DNA of 19,922 nucleotides from Gryganskiella cystojenkinii (Eukaryota; Mortierellomycota; Mortierellomycetes; Mortierellales; Mortierellaceae), in assembly GCA_015852425.1 (NCBI GenBank), contig JAAAIG010000723.1, forward strand, positions 1-19,922, given 5' to 3'. The first letter of the stretch is position 1. Each line of letters begins with the position of its first letter. The translations under genes were made by a program, and so were the position numbers. Under the pieces are notes generated by a model. That model was not told the origin of the DNA. It saw only the letters and a program-made list of their open reading frames with translations, and ran no database searches. Shown here piece by piece: positions 1 through 10,095 of the stretch.

Positions 1-3000
1 TAATTCCGCGCTCGCCAATCTCAGTCATGTCACCTGCGGGCAACATGGCAATATCGGGGAGAAGACCACAGGCGTCGACGATATGGTCGTATTTCTTTTG
101 CTCGAATTCGAGTCCGAAAGTGATGTTGTCTTTTAGCGTAGCGTTGATAATCCAAGCCTGCAGAAGTAAAGGATGGGTGGTTAGTACAGATCAATTTTCA
201 TTTAAAAGTGTTGCGAGTTGGCTTGAGTCACCAAAGAAGACCTTACCTGTTGCGCAGCATAAGCGACACGTCCCCGCACTCGAACTGTTCCCCGACGCTT
301 GTACATGTCACCGATAAATGCACTCAGCAGAGAGGTCTTGCCCTGACCAACACGGCCCACCACTGCACAGAGGTTTCCCTTCTGGACCTGTAGGTTGATA
401 TCCATCAGCAAAGGCGATCGATCAATCTCCTCAGGTGAAGATGGTCGAATAGGGGCGGGCTTACCAGCTTTCAAAGCATCTTTCTCGGCCCTAAGATGCT
501 TCTTTTCTTCCTCTTTCAGTCTCACTATTCTCTCCTTATCCGTTTCGATGTCGGGCTGTTCCTTGACCCAGGCAAAGACACCGTCCTTGACCTCGACAAC
601 GGGAGTTTCCTGTCCGTTTTCCTCTTCGCGTTCCACGATCGTTTCCACGATTTCTTCGGCAAGCAAGAATTTCTGAATGCGATTCGTAGCGACATTGACA
701 CTGACAACTTGGTTCATGACCTGAGACAGCATGCTATTAAACATTAACAAAAAGTTAGAATTTGAATTTTCAAATGATGCGACTTGTACGAGGGCCAGAG
801 ATTTCTTCGGACAAGGATACCTGACGGGGCGGCTTAGAAGGGCGAATAACGACGTACTTACAAAAATGACCTTTAAATGCGAATACGAATAAGTGGTTAG
901 ACATTGAATTTACATAATGCGAATGCTAATGCGAATGTATTGTGTTCTTAAGAAATACTGTACCTGTGGAGTGATCTCTCCTCGACTTCCACCAGGACCT
1001 CCGACAGTCGCGTAACATGCGAAAGAAACCAAGGCGATGATCAAGGGAGTGCAAGTAAAGACCACAGACAAGAGAGAAAAGACTCGACCGATTTGCTTCA
1101 AGACAGCCAGTTCTCGTCCCCGAGCCACTGTCATCTTTCCTTTAAAGGATTCCTCCCCTATGTAATTGATTGCAAATATTGGTTAATGGGGACTGAGCAT
1201 TTCGTGAGCCTGGCTCTTAAGAGAATACATAATGAGAAACGATTGCTACTCACAATTGTATAACTTGACAACCTTCATGCCGGCGAGAACCTCATTGACG
1301 AGCTTGAGACGACCATCCATTGCGGCCAATTTTGCAGCCTTGACCTTGCCAAAGACCTTCGCCATTACAGCATGGAAAGGCAACATGGCAACGACAGACC
1401 CCAAACCGACAAAGACAGACCACCCGATCTTTTGGTACACTAAATAGTCGTGGAAAGTATGTTAATAACCCTGCCAAATATATATATATATATAAATAGC
1501 GTTCCTTTCATCAAGACTTACGCATCCAAATGGCGATGGCAATCTCAAGTGGAACTGAAAATACCATCGGAACAAAAGTGGTCGCCTGGGGCCATCGCTC
1601 AGCGTCGACAGACATGTGGTTTTGGATGTCACCACTGCTGGACGTGTTCTTGGCCGTGTTCGATAATTTTAGTGATTTACGGTAAATCATCGAGATCAGG
1701 GCTGTCCGAATCTCAATACCTACAATAAACAGAGCATAGAGAGGTTACATTAATCAGGAAACTAACTTAGCTTGAGGAAATGTCAAAACAATCGTGCCAA
1801 GGAGCCTACCTAAATTCATGGTAGTCGAGTAGAATTGAGCGTTCAAAAAGGTCACAATCAACGAACAGAAAAACAAACCGAAAGCAAGGATAATTCCGAG
1901 CGCCACAGGTTTGGGTTCCAGAGTGGTGGTCCCGTCCGCATTCTTGACGACTTTGTAAGATTGAATGAAATCCAAGAGGACATTCAACAACTGCGGTGAG
2001 ACATAAGTCATGACCGAAGTCGCCACTCGAATGGTCATGATCCCTACCCATCTCTGTCCATAAGATCCGAGAATGACACGCAGCAACGAGGGCTTTCGAT
2101 CCTTGGTGCGACGTTTTTCGAGATGTCTACTCCAATTGCCTGACAGATGAGGGTACGTAACCTCGGTCCGAATGTGGGCGGGCATCAACCCGTCGACATC
2201 CTCAAAGGTCAGCGGCTTTTTGTATCCCAGGGAAACAACGCGCTGTAGGAAATGATACGACAGTCTCGAAAACAGATTCGCCTTGTCGTATGCACTCGCT
2301 TGGGAACTTTTCTGGACCGCGGTTCGTCCTCTGGGCCAAGCTTCGACCAAGAATCCAACCAGGTTTAAAACCATGAATACGACAAATAACGTAAATTGAT
2401 CCTGGTCTGTTTGGCCTAATGACCGCATGGTCCTGACACTGATAGCGGCGGCGATCCAGGAAACGGCACTGAAGGCAAAGATGTAGGATGAAGAGCGGAT
2501 CTCGTAAATGCCCTCGAGATGGTTCAAAGGGATCGAAAAGAGCCAGGCGATCAGGAGAAGAGAATTGCCGAGCATCGAGGCCGAAGAGTATCCACCGGAT
2601 TGGTTTGAAAGTGTGACAGCACGAGCAATGAGGACGGAAACCATGGTTAGAGTCACAATCTGAGAGGTGATGTAGATGATCCAGGTACGACCGTATCCAT
2701 GAAGCTTGCCAAAGCGGAGGAGGTTGTAGGCACGATACGCAAAAGCCAGAATGGCCAGGAGAGCGGGAAAGGCGTGCAATATCCTAATAGCATAAAAGGC
2801 AGTAGGGCTCAAATCAGAACAAGCGATAGGCGGATGGACAAGGCGATCATATATCTGATTGACAAGATACATACGTTGACTCGAAACAAAGTGTAAGGTC
2901 CGCCCGGTTGCCAGCAGTGGGACCCTATTATGTGCGAAAGGTAAGATTGACGGGGAACGGATGGGACATCAGCACGCAACTCATCTCTATATCGTAAGCA

Positions 3001-3063
3001 ACCAAAAAGAAATCGGATCGCCCTTACCCAGCCCTCCTGATCGTGACAGTAAGATGAAGACAT
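1..3063 (-). CDS. MRP/Ycf1-type ABC transporter (ABCC family), N-terminal part, 9 exons, runs off left edge
   Basis: Full-length family members pump glutathione, glucuronide or other organic-anion conjugates across vacuolar or plasma membranes using ATP. I read coding exons (minus strand) at 3028-3063, 2875-2924, 1810-2783, 1522-1719, 1254-1439, 964-1157, 821-870, 247-733 and 1-157, giving 777 residues in unbroken frame; all eight introns are GT-AG and 82-103 bases long. Residues 1 to about 200 form a hydrophobic TMD0, followed by a linker and the first six-helix transmembrane domain. The motif VKLYNWEESF is rebuilt exactly across one intron. NBD1 follows, with Walker [10 protein letters not shown] near residue 689 and a Q-loop region AYAAQQAW split by the last intron. 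The ABC signature, Walker B and the whole second half lie outside the window. The start is the ATG of a 12-codon exon ([12 protein letters not shown]). No lesion is visible in this copy. The substrate cannot be told from sequence. Confidence 0.93.
1478..1494. repeat. (TA)n microsatellite inside an ABCC intron
   Basis: A run of alternating A and T lies within the intron 1440-1521 of the ABC transporter. It is a simple sequence repeat with no visible role. Confidence 0.85.
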
Positions 3064-4087
3064 GGTAAGGACAAAAATCTCTCGGTCGAGCAGAATCGTT
3101 GTGCGCGTCGCGTGGTATGTTTGGGGCAGCTCTCCGACGCAATTGATGGCGACGAGGTTGTGTCGTGCAAAGATTCACCTGCTTAATACTAGAGGCAAAT
3201 AGCTACAAGACTCGTGATAACGAAATAAGTTACAAAGAGAGGGTGGGTGAAAAGTGGAGTAGAGAGAGGAAGTGAAACGGCGTCGCTCCTGTCCCTTTTA
3301 TAGCTAAAGACATTTGAGTCGATCATCCTTATTAAAAGGCTACATTTTTTGCCATTCCGTTTTGCGGCCGCAAGCGAGCCAGACACAAAACATCAACTGT
3401 AAACAACTCGCCAAAAACGCATATAGGGAATAGGGAAAATATCACTCGCTGTCACTCGAGCCTGGAGGTGAACAAGTGCGTGGTCGATAACGTTGTCAAT
3501 TGCCAAGGAAGTCAAGAAACCTAAATAAATCTTTCTTCCTCCTTCCCTAAAAAGGGTCGCATCAGAGTTGACTCCGACCGTTCTCTTGCTGCTTTGTGCG
3601 ACAGGCGCCAAAATAATACAATTTTCCTATTGTGCGGGAACAACAAAACAAAGAGTGTAAAGACATCCCAGAGAAGTTGAAATAAAGGTGAGGTGGGCAA
3701 AAAAAACAGTGCCGCCACAAACGAAATGACATCCAAAAGTGGCAGTCTTGCAACGATCTCCCAAAAAACAACAGCAAAGCTACCTTTCAACCCCCTCCCC
3801 TCACTCTGTTGTTGAGTTGTGTCCAATGGCTTCCATTACCCTTTCGGCCCTCGGCTTCCTTTCACCTTGGCATTGTCACAAAACTCAAAAAACGAGGTCA
3901 TTATTGCGCCTGAATATGGACATTACTTTCGCCTTGCTTATCTTTGCTAGTGCCAAGTATTCGGTGCTTCGGTATTATCGTTTTGAACGATTGCAGGAAA
4001 GGGGTATTTTTATGCTCTGCTCTTGGACAAATACTTGTTTGTAATATGCAGACAAGGTAATAAGCGAAAACTCGGTATTTCCTCATC
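3064..4087. other. Intergenic region between live ABCC gene and ABCC relic
   Basis: About 1 kb holding the putative promoter of the live ABCC gene (TATA-like site at 3293-3302). Short open frames occur on both strands but none resembles a known family or shows convincing splice structure. I see no further transporter remnants here. Confidence 0.6.
3293..3302 (-). promoter_or_regulatory. Putative TATA box of the ABCC gene
   Basis: Minus-strand TATAAAAGGG lies 230 bases upstream of the ATG at 3063. It is the best TATA-like match I see in that upstream region. The distance fits a promoter with a 5' leader of roughly 200 bases, but no transcript start is known. Confidence 0.4.
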
Positions 4088-5151
4088 TCACTCGTCCTCC
4101 TCTTTAACCTCACGCGCGTGCTGTGCAAGGTTGTGGAACAACGAGTCCTTGGTTTGGAGCAGGGACTTGGGTAACTCAAACTCCTCGACATGACCCTTCT
4201 CGAGGACCAAGATCTTGTCGGAATCCATGACCGTCTTGATATGATGGGCGATCGTGAGAGTGGTTCGGTCAATGAATTCCATTCATATCGTCTTTTGGAT
4301 CAACTCGTCGGTTTCGACATCGACAGTAGCTTCGTCCAAGACGAAGACTTTGGTCCTCCTCATCAGTGCGCGAGCCAAGCAAATTAGAGACCGTGACCTA
4401 CCGAAAAGTTGTCTCCATTCTGAGAGGCCTAGAAAGAGAATGAAAAGATATGTACTTAAAAATGGGCGCGTTCGAGGGCTTCCATGGCGAGCCATCATCG
4501 AGGTCATCAAATGGATCCAGTTCTCACGTACTGTACCCGCAAACAACGTCGGGTCCAGAATAATGGTCAGGTTCTGGCGAAGGCGACTCAATCCAACCAT
4601 CAAAATGTCAACACCGTCAATATATATTGATCTTCCATCCTCTTCGACCTCAACGTTTTCCAGATCCACGATTCTCTCCTTCTCTTGCATAGGCAAGATC
4701 GTATCAGCATCTACGGCGTTAAGATTGGCCTTGGCTCAAGTTGAGTCGAGTTGGCCGCTTCGACGATTCGGAACAGGGCTAAGGTCAAGGAGGACTTTCC
4801 AGCTCTCGTACGACCTACGATTCCGACCTTTTCTGCAGGCTGGACCTCAAAGTCAATATTTTTGATGACCAGTTCTAATCCTTGTCGGTAACGCGTCGAG
4901 TAATTCTTAAACTCAACGCGTCCTTCCAGAGGCCAGTTTTCGAGCAGACTGTCATCTTTGGAGAGTTTCTCAGGAGCTTCGGGATTCTTCATGAGGCATT
5001 CGTCCACACGCTCGACCGAATGGAGAATAGCAAGCTTTGAGATTAGAAGAAATGCTCGCTGATATGGAGCAGAACACATGTAAACGCCGGAAAAAGTGAC
5101 ACGAGAGGCACTAGCCCAACCCTCATGATCTCTACAAAAAGAGTTGCTCAT
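4088..5151 (-). pseudogene. Decayed, internally deleted ABCC transporter copy (start exon joined to NBD2)
   Basis: The relic opens with MSNSFCRDHEGW, matching the first exon of the neighbouring live gene at 8 of 12 residues. After about 20 odd residues comes the linker SVERVDE that normally precedes NBD2; both transmembrane domains and NBD1 are absent. NBD2 is recognisable but broken. Walker A reads GRTRAGKSS, where the family normally has Gly at the Arg position. There is a frameshift near 4710 and the Q-loop glutamine is lost (IILDPTLF). Further small deletions shift frame around 4490-4530. The signature region NFSVG is shifted out of frame, and two codons are missing after DEAT. A TGA sits where an Arg codon CGA is expected, directly before MEF at 4282. 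The tail from 4282 to 4088 keeps the H-loop histidine. Same orientation and adjacency suggest a tandem duplicate that died. A short expressed NBD fragment is possible but cannot be a working ATPase. Confidence 0.88.
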
Positions 5152-5647
5152 GACAAATTAGGCAAGTTCTGAACAAGGCGAAGGATGGGAATAAGACAAT
5201 GAGTGTGACAAGGACACAGGAGGAGGAGAGGATTGGAGCAGGGCAAGAGGCCGTGGAAGACTTTTTTTTTTTAAGTTCACAAAAAAGTCGAGGAGTGTTC
5301 AGAGCGATCGGACGATTTTGATTGTTAAGTCCAAATTTGATTTGAGTTGAACCTGTTTCCAATCCCACTTGCGCGAGAGTCCAACTGGACCCATCTGAAG
5401 AGGACCAAGATATCAACGCAGTGGCTCAATTAGATTTTTTTTAGGTTCTTCTACTTCCAACACAATAAAAGCTCGTTGAAGGCTCTTCGAGGCTGCCAGC
5501 GGCTCCAGCAGGCAAAGTGGATATAATGCGCAGCCAATCACTTTGTTCCTGGTAGGAGACCCAGACCCTCACGACAGCAGAGCTCAAGGTCTGAGAAATT
5601 GTTCATACGCCGAGATTTCTTCCACTAATAACGAAAAAAGTAGATAT
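5152..5647. other. Intergenic region between ABCC relic and NmrA-like gene
   Basis: About 500 bases comprising the former upstream region of the relic and the 3' flank of the NmrA-like gene. An A/T homopolymer run lies near 5263-5272. No gene, RNA or clear regulatory site is visible. Confidence 0.6.
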
Positions 5648-6580
5648 CTAGTCTAAACGAAGGGGGTTGTTGACGAGATACTGTTCAAAGGTCGTCAACT
5701 GCCCTCGGGCCTGCTGAGCGGACCATTCCACCAGGCTTCTGGTGTCGGGACCGTAATATCCACATTCCTCCGTATACAGGTGCATCGCCGTCAAAGGATC
5801 CTGGGATCCCGGTGGCAAATAACTCTTGTAGGTTTCGACTGGGATCTGGCGATAATTGACAGTCTTACCCGTCTTCTTTTGCAGTATCTGCAAGATCTCA
5901 TCCATGGTGTAAACTCGAGTCGCAGCACAAAAGATCTTGCCCTGGTACTTGTCTGGATTCTCGACTGCAGCGGCGACCCATTTGCCGGTGTCAGCAAAGA
6001 TATCGATTAAAGGAAGCTCGGACGACTGGCTAGAGATACCTGAGATCACATATGTTCCATCACCGGTGGGCTGAGGATGCATCCAGGTCTGAAAGTTTTG
6101 CATAAAGCTACCCGGAGCAAAGAAGGCACTCTTGATTGGCAAGGTCCGAATGTATTGTTCAATCTCATACTTGACATCAAACGCGGTCACGGCATACTTG
6201 TTTTTGGAAATGGTTGAAGCAGGCGGGAGCGTACTGAACACGATCTGTGAGACATGCGCTGCAACAGCGGCATCTGCTACGGCTTTACCCTGACGGAACT
6301 CTCGCTCCTTGAGTTGATCATCGTAAACGGTGAAAGTGACCAAGTAGACCGCATGAGCACCTCGCAAGACGCGTGGGAGGGATAAAGCATCATCAACATC
6401 ACCCTGGACAACCTCGGCGCTTTTGCTCTGGAGAGCCATAGCCTCGACCTTGTTGACGTTGCGGGTGACAGCACGCATATGGTATTTCTTGGACAGCTCT
6501 GCGTCCTCGAGGAAGGTGTTAATGATGGATCCACCTTGGTTACCAGTGGCACCAAAGACTACAATGGTTTTCTTCGACAT
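5648..6580 (-). CDS. NmrA-like / HSCARG-type NADP(H)-binding protein
   Basis: A single-exon gene of 310 residues. The N-terminus (MSKKTIVVFGATGNQGGS) is a Rossmann fold strand followed by GATGNQGG, the dinucleotide-binding loop of atypical short-chain dehydrogenases. Later blocks (QGDVDD, AVYLVTF, FAPGSFMQNF, YVISGIS) match the general pattern of NmrA/HSCARG (NMRAL1) proteins, which lack the usual catalytic Tyr-x-x-x-Lys and act as NADP(H) redox sensors or transcription co-regulators. The frame continues upstream to 6673, but the extra 31 residues are hydrophobic and serine-rich, and would push the nucleotide loop away from the N-terminus. The ATG at 6580 has A at -3 and places the loop at residue 10, so I prefer it. 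A TATA-like stretch lies at 6711-6720 on the minus strand. The target regulator is unknown. Confidence 0.9.
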   Translation of the reverse strand: MSKKTIVVFGATGNQGGSIINTFLEDAELSKKYHMRAVTRNVNKVEAMALQSKSAEVVQGDVDDALSLPRVLRGAHAVYLVTFTVYDDQLKEREFRQGKAVADAAVAAHVSQIVFSTLPPASTISKNKYAVTAFDVKYEIEQYIRTLPIKSAFFAPGSFMQNFQTWMHPQPTGDGTYVISGISSQSSELPLIDIFADTGKWVAAAVENPDKYQGKIFCAATRVYTMDEILQILQKKTGKTVNYRQIPVETYKSYLPPGSQDPLTAMHLYTEECGYYGPDTRSLVEWSAQQARGQLTTFEQYLVNNPLRLD

Positions 6581-7223
6581 AGTATGATGCTGAACAACAA
6601 CGTTGAGGTGCTTTGAAAGAGAATGTGAAAGAGTCAAAAAGTGGGGAAGAAGAAAGAAAAAGGAAAATGGCAAGAAAGGCGTGAGAAATACTTGTTGTGT
6701 GTGTATGTGGTCATATACCCTCGCTCGTTTTTTTGGAAGTTTTGTCTCCTATTGCTGGTGGTGATGTTTGCCCTCGTCTGCTAGTACCTCGCACTCGAAT
6801 CGATATCGGGGTTGGCTGCTGCGTTGCGGTTGTGAAACCTTCTCTTGGGTATTCATTTCCCCGGGGTCGAATACAAGCCTTGATTTGCCACCTAGGAGGT
6901 CGCGCTTAGATGGGTACTGGTCTCTAGGCCTGACAGCATTACATCGCAGAAATAACATAACAACCTCGCTCTCTTTGTAGGTTCGTGCGACGGGGGTTTA
7001 TTTGGAATGTAGAATCAGTAAGAAGGCTCTGTGGCGAGCAAAGTCGGCTTTTCCTGGAGTCCTGGTGTGTCATATCTCGAAGAGTTTTGAACAATGATCA
7101 ACGGTGTTCAAAATCACTCAGCAACAAGACCTTGACGACAAGAACAACAACAACCACCACCACCTCAACAACAACAAAATAGACATTCACCGATTTTATG
7201 CAATGGCTACGTTTATTTTTTTC
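6581..7223. other. Intergenic region upstream of the NmrA-like gene
   Basis: About 640 bases holding the promoter side of the NmrA-like gene and the 3' flank of the His-rich gene. A CAA/CAC triplet-rich stretch lies at about 7140-7180. Open frames here have no family resemblance. Confidence 0.6.
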
Positions 7224-9742
7224 TTATTTTCGCCGCTGGGCCTCGTACACCGAGAGCTCTCGCCAATCTGGAATCTCGCTTCCGAGGGCACGTTTTCCCT
7301 CTGCGATCAAACTGCTGAGTTGAGCCTCCATTCTCAAGAATTGCTCGTCATTGTCCTCAGTACCAGTCTCAGGACGCGCCATAGCGGATCGATGTTGCCC
7401 CTGATCATCCCGACCACCCAGGTGACTCGAATGGGGAAGGGACGACGCTAGACCATTGAGCCGACGAGACGATTTGGTCCGATGTTGATGACCGTGGACA
7501 TGGTGGAGGTGACTATGATGATGATGGTGGTGAGGATGTGCGTGGTGGTTATGGTGCAACGATCCTGCGTGTTGAGGCGATCGCTTGAAGTTGCCTGAAT
7601 GACGATGGTGCAGCCGCGGGATATTTACAGGCGCTGCCGGCCCGATCTAAGACGGAAATGAGTGTTCCCAGATACGTGAATGTCATCGAAGGGATGGCGC
7701 AATTGCGGAAGAAGACGGAGGACAACACAAACAAGAGGAACAAGAGGGGTCGAAAAATAAGAGATAAAAGAGAAGGAGAGAGAGGAGAGTATGGGATCAG
7801 TTCAAGGATCTCGCAAGTGTTGATTTGCATTACATGTGGTTTTGTCCAGTTTTGTGTTCAGCAAACAAAAGGGGTTCAAATCACTTACTGCTTGTTCCTC
7901 GGAAGGTTGTTGAGCAAGCACGACATCGGCCTCCATCGGGACGTCTGTTGTTGTGGTGGTCGATGACTCTTCTTGTTCTTGTTGATGTTGGGATTGTCGT
8001 CCTTTACCTGTCAAAAGTTGATATGCTGAGAGAGCAACGGCACCAGTAAAGATGACAGTCTCGAACGCAGCCCCAAATAACACTGCAGCGGCAGAACGCA
8101 TTTTCTTTTTCGGTGGTTCTCCCAGATGACGGTAAGAGTCCAGGGCCAATCGATCGTCACGATCTCGAAGAGCCTTGTACGCTTGGATGCCATAGGCCTT
8201 TGTGTCCACAAAGGTGACTGCGGTGGAGGGAATGACCTTGTCCAGCAAGAGTATATCTTCCGGGAAAGAGGGGTCGTTTTGTTTTTGTGGTTGATGCTCC
8301 TCTTCCCGTCGAGAGAGAGGGCTCGATGACTCCTCCTGCAGCACGTCTTGCTGCACGGGAAGAGGTATCGTGATCGTTTCACGTTCTTCGAAACGATCAT
8401 GGCCAAGGGAGGTAGTGGTCAGGGTCTGAGTATTACCAGTCGTGGTCAAGGAAAAGTCATCATGCTCGTGTTTGAATAATTCGGACCCATGTGAAAGAGA
8501 GGAGGGGGTATGTAAATAGGAAGGATGGTGTAGTTGACGGGGGGGATGAACAGACTGCGCGCGACGACCATGTGTGTGTTGTCCGTTGCTACTACCACTA
8601 TGATCATGTCGGTGGATACAGGCGGGATGATGCCGGATATGACCGGAATGATGATGGTGGTGGTGGATGTTATTGTGGGACTGGTAACTGAGACGAGAGT
8701 GGGAAGAATGGCGGCACAAGGCGGAACAAGGGGCAGTGCTAGAGCTGGGTGAGGAAGGCGTGGATGAGGAGGTCGAGGAGGCAGATGATGAAGAGGAGGC
8801 AGAGGAGGAAGACGAGGAGAGAGCAAGGTCACCGCTGTGTGACAGTCTTGGCACGGGCTGCTGTTGATTATGTTGCCGCTGTGTTGTTGACGATAACAGG
8901 GACGATGACGATAAACTAACAGGTACAGCTGGTGGGAGGCCCGCACGTGGCGACAGAGGCTCTTCTGAGGCGGTTGTGGAACCACCAGAAGAGAAAGAGT
9001 AAGAAGGCGAGGGAGAGAAGGTGACAGTGGGATGCTGTTGCTGCTGTTGCTGTTGTGTACTGGTTCCTTTCGCATTGCCGACGGGTTGAGTATCGATCGA
9101 TAGAGAGAGTGGAGAGGGTCGCTGCATTTTGCGGGGCGAAGGAGAGTCTGGATGGGGTGAGGATCGGTCAGGGATCCCGAGGATGTCAGAGGGGGAGAGA
9201 GGAGATGCGTGTAGAGAGTAGTTGTTGCTACTGTGGTTGCTTGTATCTGGATTGTTGTTAAGTGCAAAGGACAGCTCGTCAGAGAGAGATCGCGGCTTGC
9301 TGCTTTGGTGCAGTTGCGATCGTTGTTGATGATAAGCAATTGTGCCGGTGGCAATGGTTGTGGGCGAGGCGTGCGCACTCAGAGTTCCACTCAGCAAGTC
9401 ACTGCTGCTATTGTTGTCGCTGTTGCTTGAGAGAGAAGTCAGGGTCGCGTCCGTTTGAGGGTTCTGGGACAGCCTGGACGCGGATCTCCTGTGGTGAAGA
9501 AGACCTGGAACAGGAGGCGTAGTCCCGGTAGTGGCGGAGCGAGAGTGGGTGTGGTGATTGTTATGCTGCGAATTGTTGTGATATGTGGTATGGTTATGCT
9601 GGTGATGAAAGTGCTTGTGAGTGTTGTAGGAGTGCGAGTAAGAGGAGGGAGAGTAGGGCCGATGGTGGGGTTGCTTGTTTGGGTCGGGATATTTCAACCA
9701 AGGCTCGTCCTCCTTGTCGACCAGTCGAGTTCTGTCGGCCAT
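7224..9742 (-). CDS. Unrecognised Ser/His/Gln-rich protein with one predicted membrane segment, 2 exons
   Basis: I do not recognise this protein. Exon 1 is 9742-7889 (618 codons from an ATG in a strong context, CACCATGG), the intron is 7647-7888 (GTAAGT to TTAG), and exon 2 is 7646-7224, giving 758 residues. Residues 1 to about 480 are low complexity: His/Asn/Tyr-rich near the N-terminus, seven glutamines encoded at 9035-9055, then long serine runs and a His cluster. A more ordered, non-repetitive block around residues 510-580 ends with PPKKKMRS followed by a hydrophobic stretch at about 551-577 (VLFGAAFETVIFTGAVALSAYQLL), a plausible single transmembrane helix with a basic flank. Exon 2 adds another dense His tract (about 649-675) and a charged, possibly helical C-terminus (EDNDEQFLRMEAQLSSLIAE onward). 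Phase is preserved across the junction and the His-rich character continues, which supports the gene model. It could be an organelle-anchored scaffold, but no function is shown. Confidence 0.75.
9035..9055 (-). repeat. CAG/CAA run encoding polyglutamine
   Basis: Seven consecutive Gln codons (CAA and CAG mixed) within the His/Ser-rich gene. Mixed codons make it less prone to slippage than a pure CAG run. Confidence 0.85.
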
Positions 9743-10032
9743 GGTGTTACTGAGTCAGAAGTGAGGAAAAGAATTCACGAAAGATGAATGATGGGTTGCA
9801 AGGTGCTTTGTGAAGGGATAGAATGCAAAATGATGGACGAAATAGGACCGAGTCGAATGAGAAGAGAATAAACTTGGGGAATGAAGATGCAGAAGATGAA
9901 GAAGAGGAGGAGGAGGAATGGCATCAATGAAAAGAAAAAAAGCAGAGGGAGCTGAAAAAAGAAGACCTTTGGCATATGCTTTTTTTTAAAAAAAGAGTAC
10001 GTGGTTGTCGTGGTTGTCGACGATGGAAATTT

Positions 10033-10056
10033 TTTGTTTGTTTGTTTGTTTGTTTG
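10033..10056. repeat. (TTTG)6 microsatellite
   Basis: Six perfect TTTG units in the upstream region of the His-rich gene. Confidence 0.9.
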
Positions 10057-10079
10057 CTTATAGATGTTCGACGGACAGC

Positions 10080-10095
10080 CAGACAGACAGACAGA
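10080..10095. repeat. (CAGA)4 microsatellite
   Basis: Four perfect CAGA units 24 bases downstream of the TTTG repeat. Imperfect copies flank it. Confidence 0.85.

Noticed and set aside
861..870. A nine-base microexon in the ABCC gene
   Set aside because: Joining it to the next exon breaks the frame; the 50-base exon restores the family sequence VIFVSTSLF.
3521..3826. Hydrophobic 101-residue minus-strand frame upstream of the ABCC gene
   Set aside because: Hydrophobicity comes from T-rich sequence; no family resemblance and no splice continuity with the transporter.
6581..6673. N-terminal extension of the NmrA-like protein as a signal peptide
   Set aside because: It would displace the GATGNQGG loop from its usual place near the N-terminus of a soluble enzyme fold; the inner ATG at 6580 has the better context.
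7224..7559. His-rich frame as a separate small gene
   Set aside because: It lacks an ATG start and joins in phase to the upstream exon through a good GT-AG intron.
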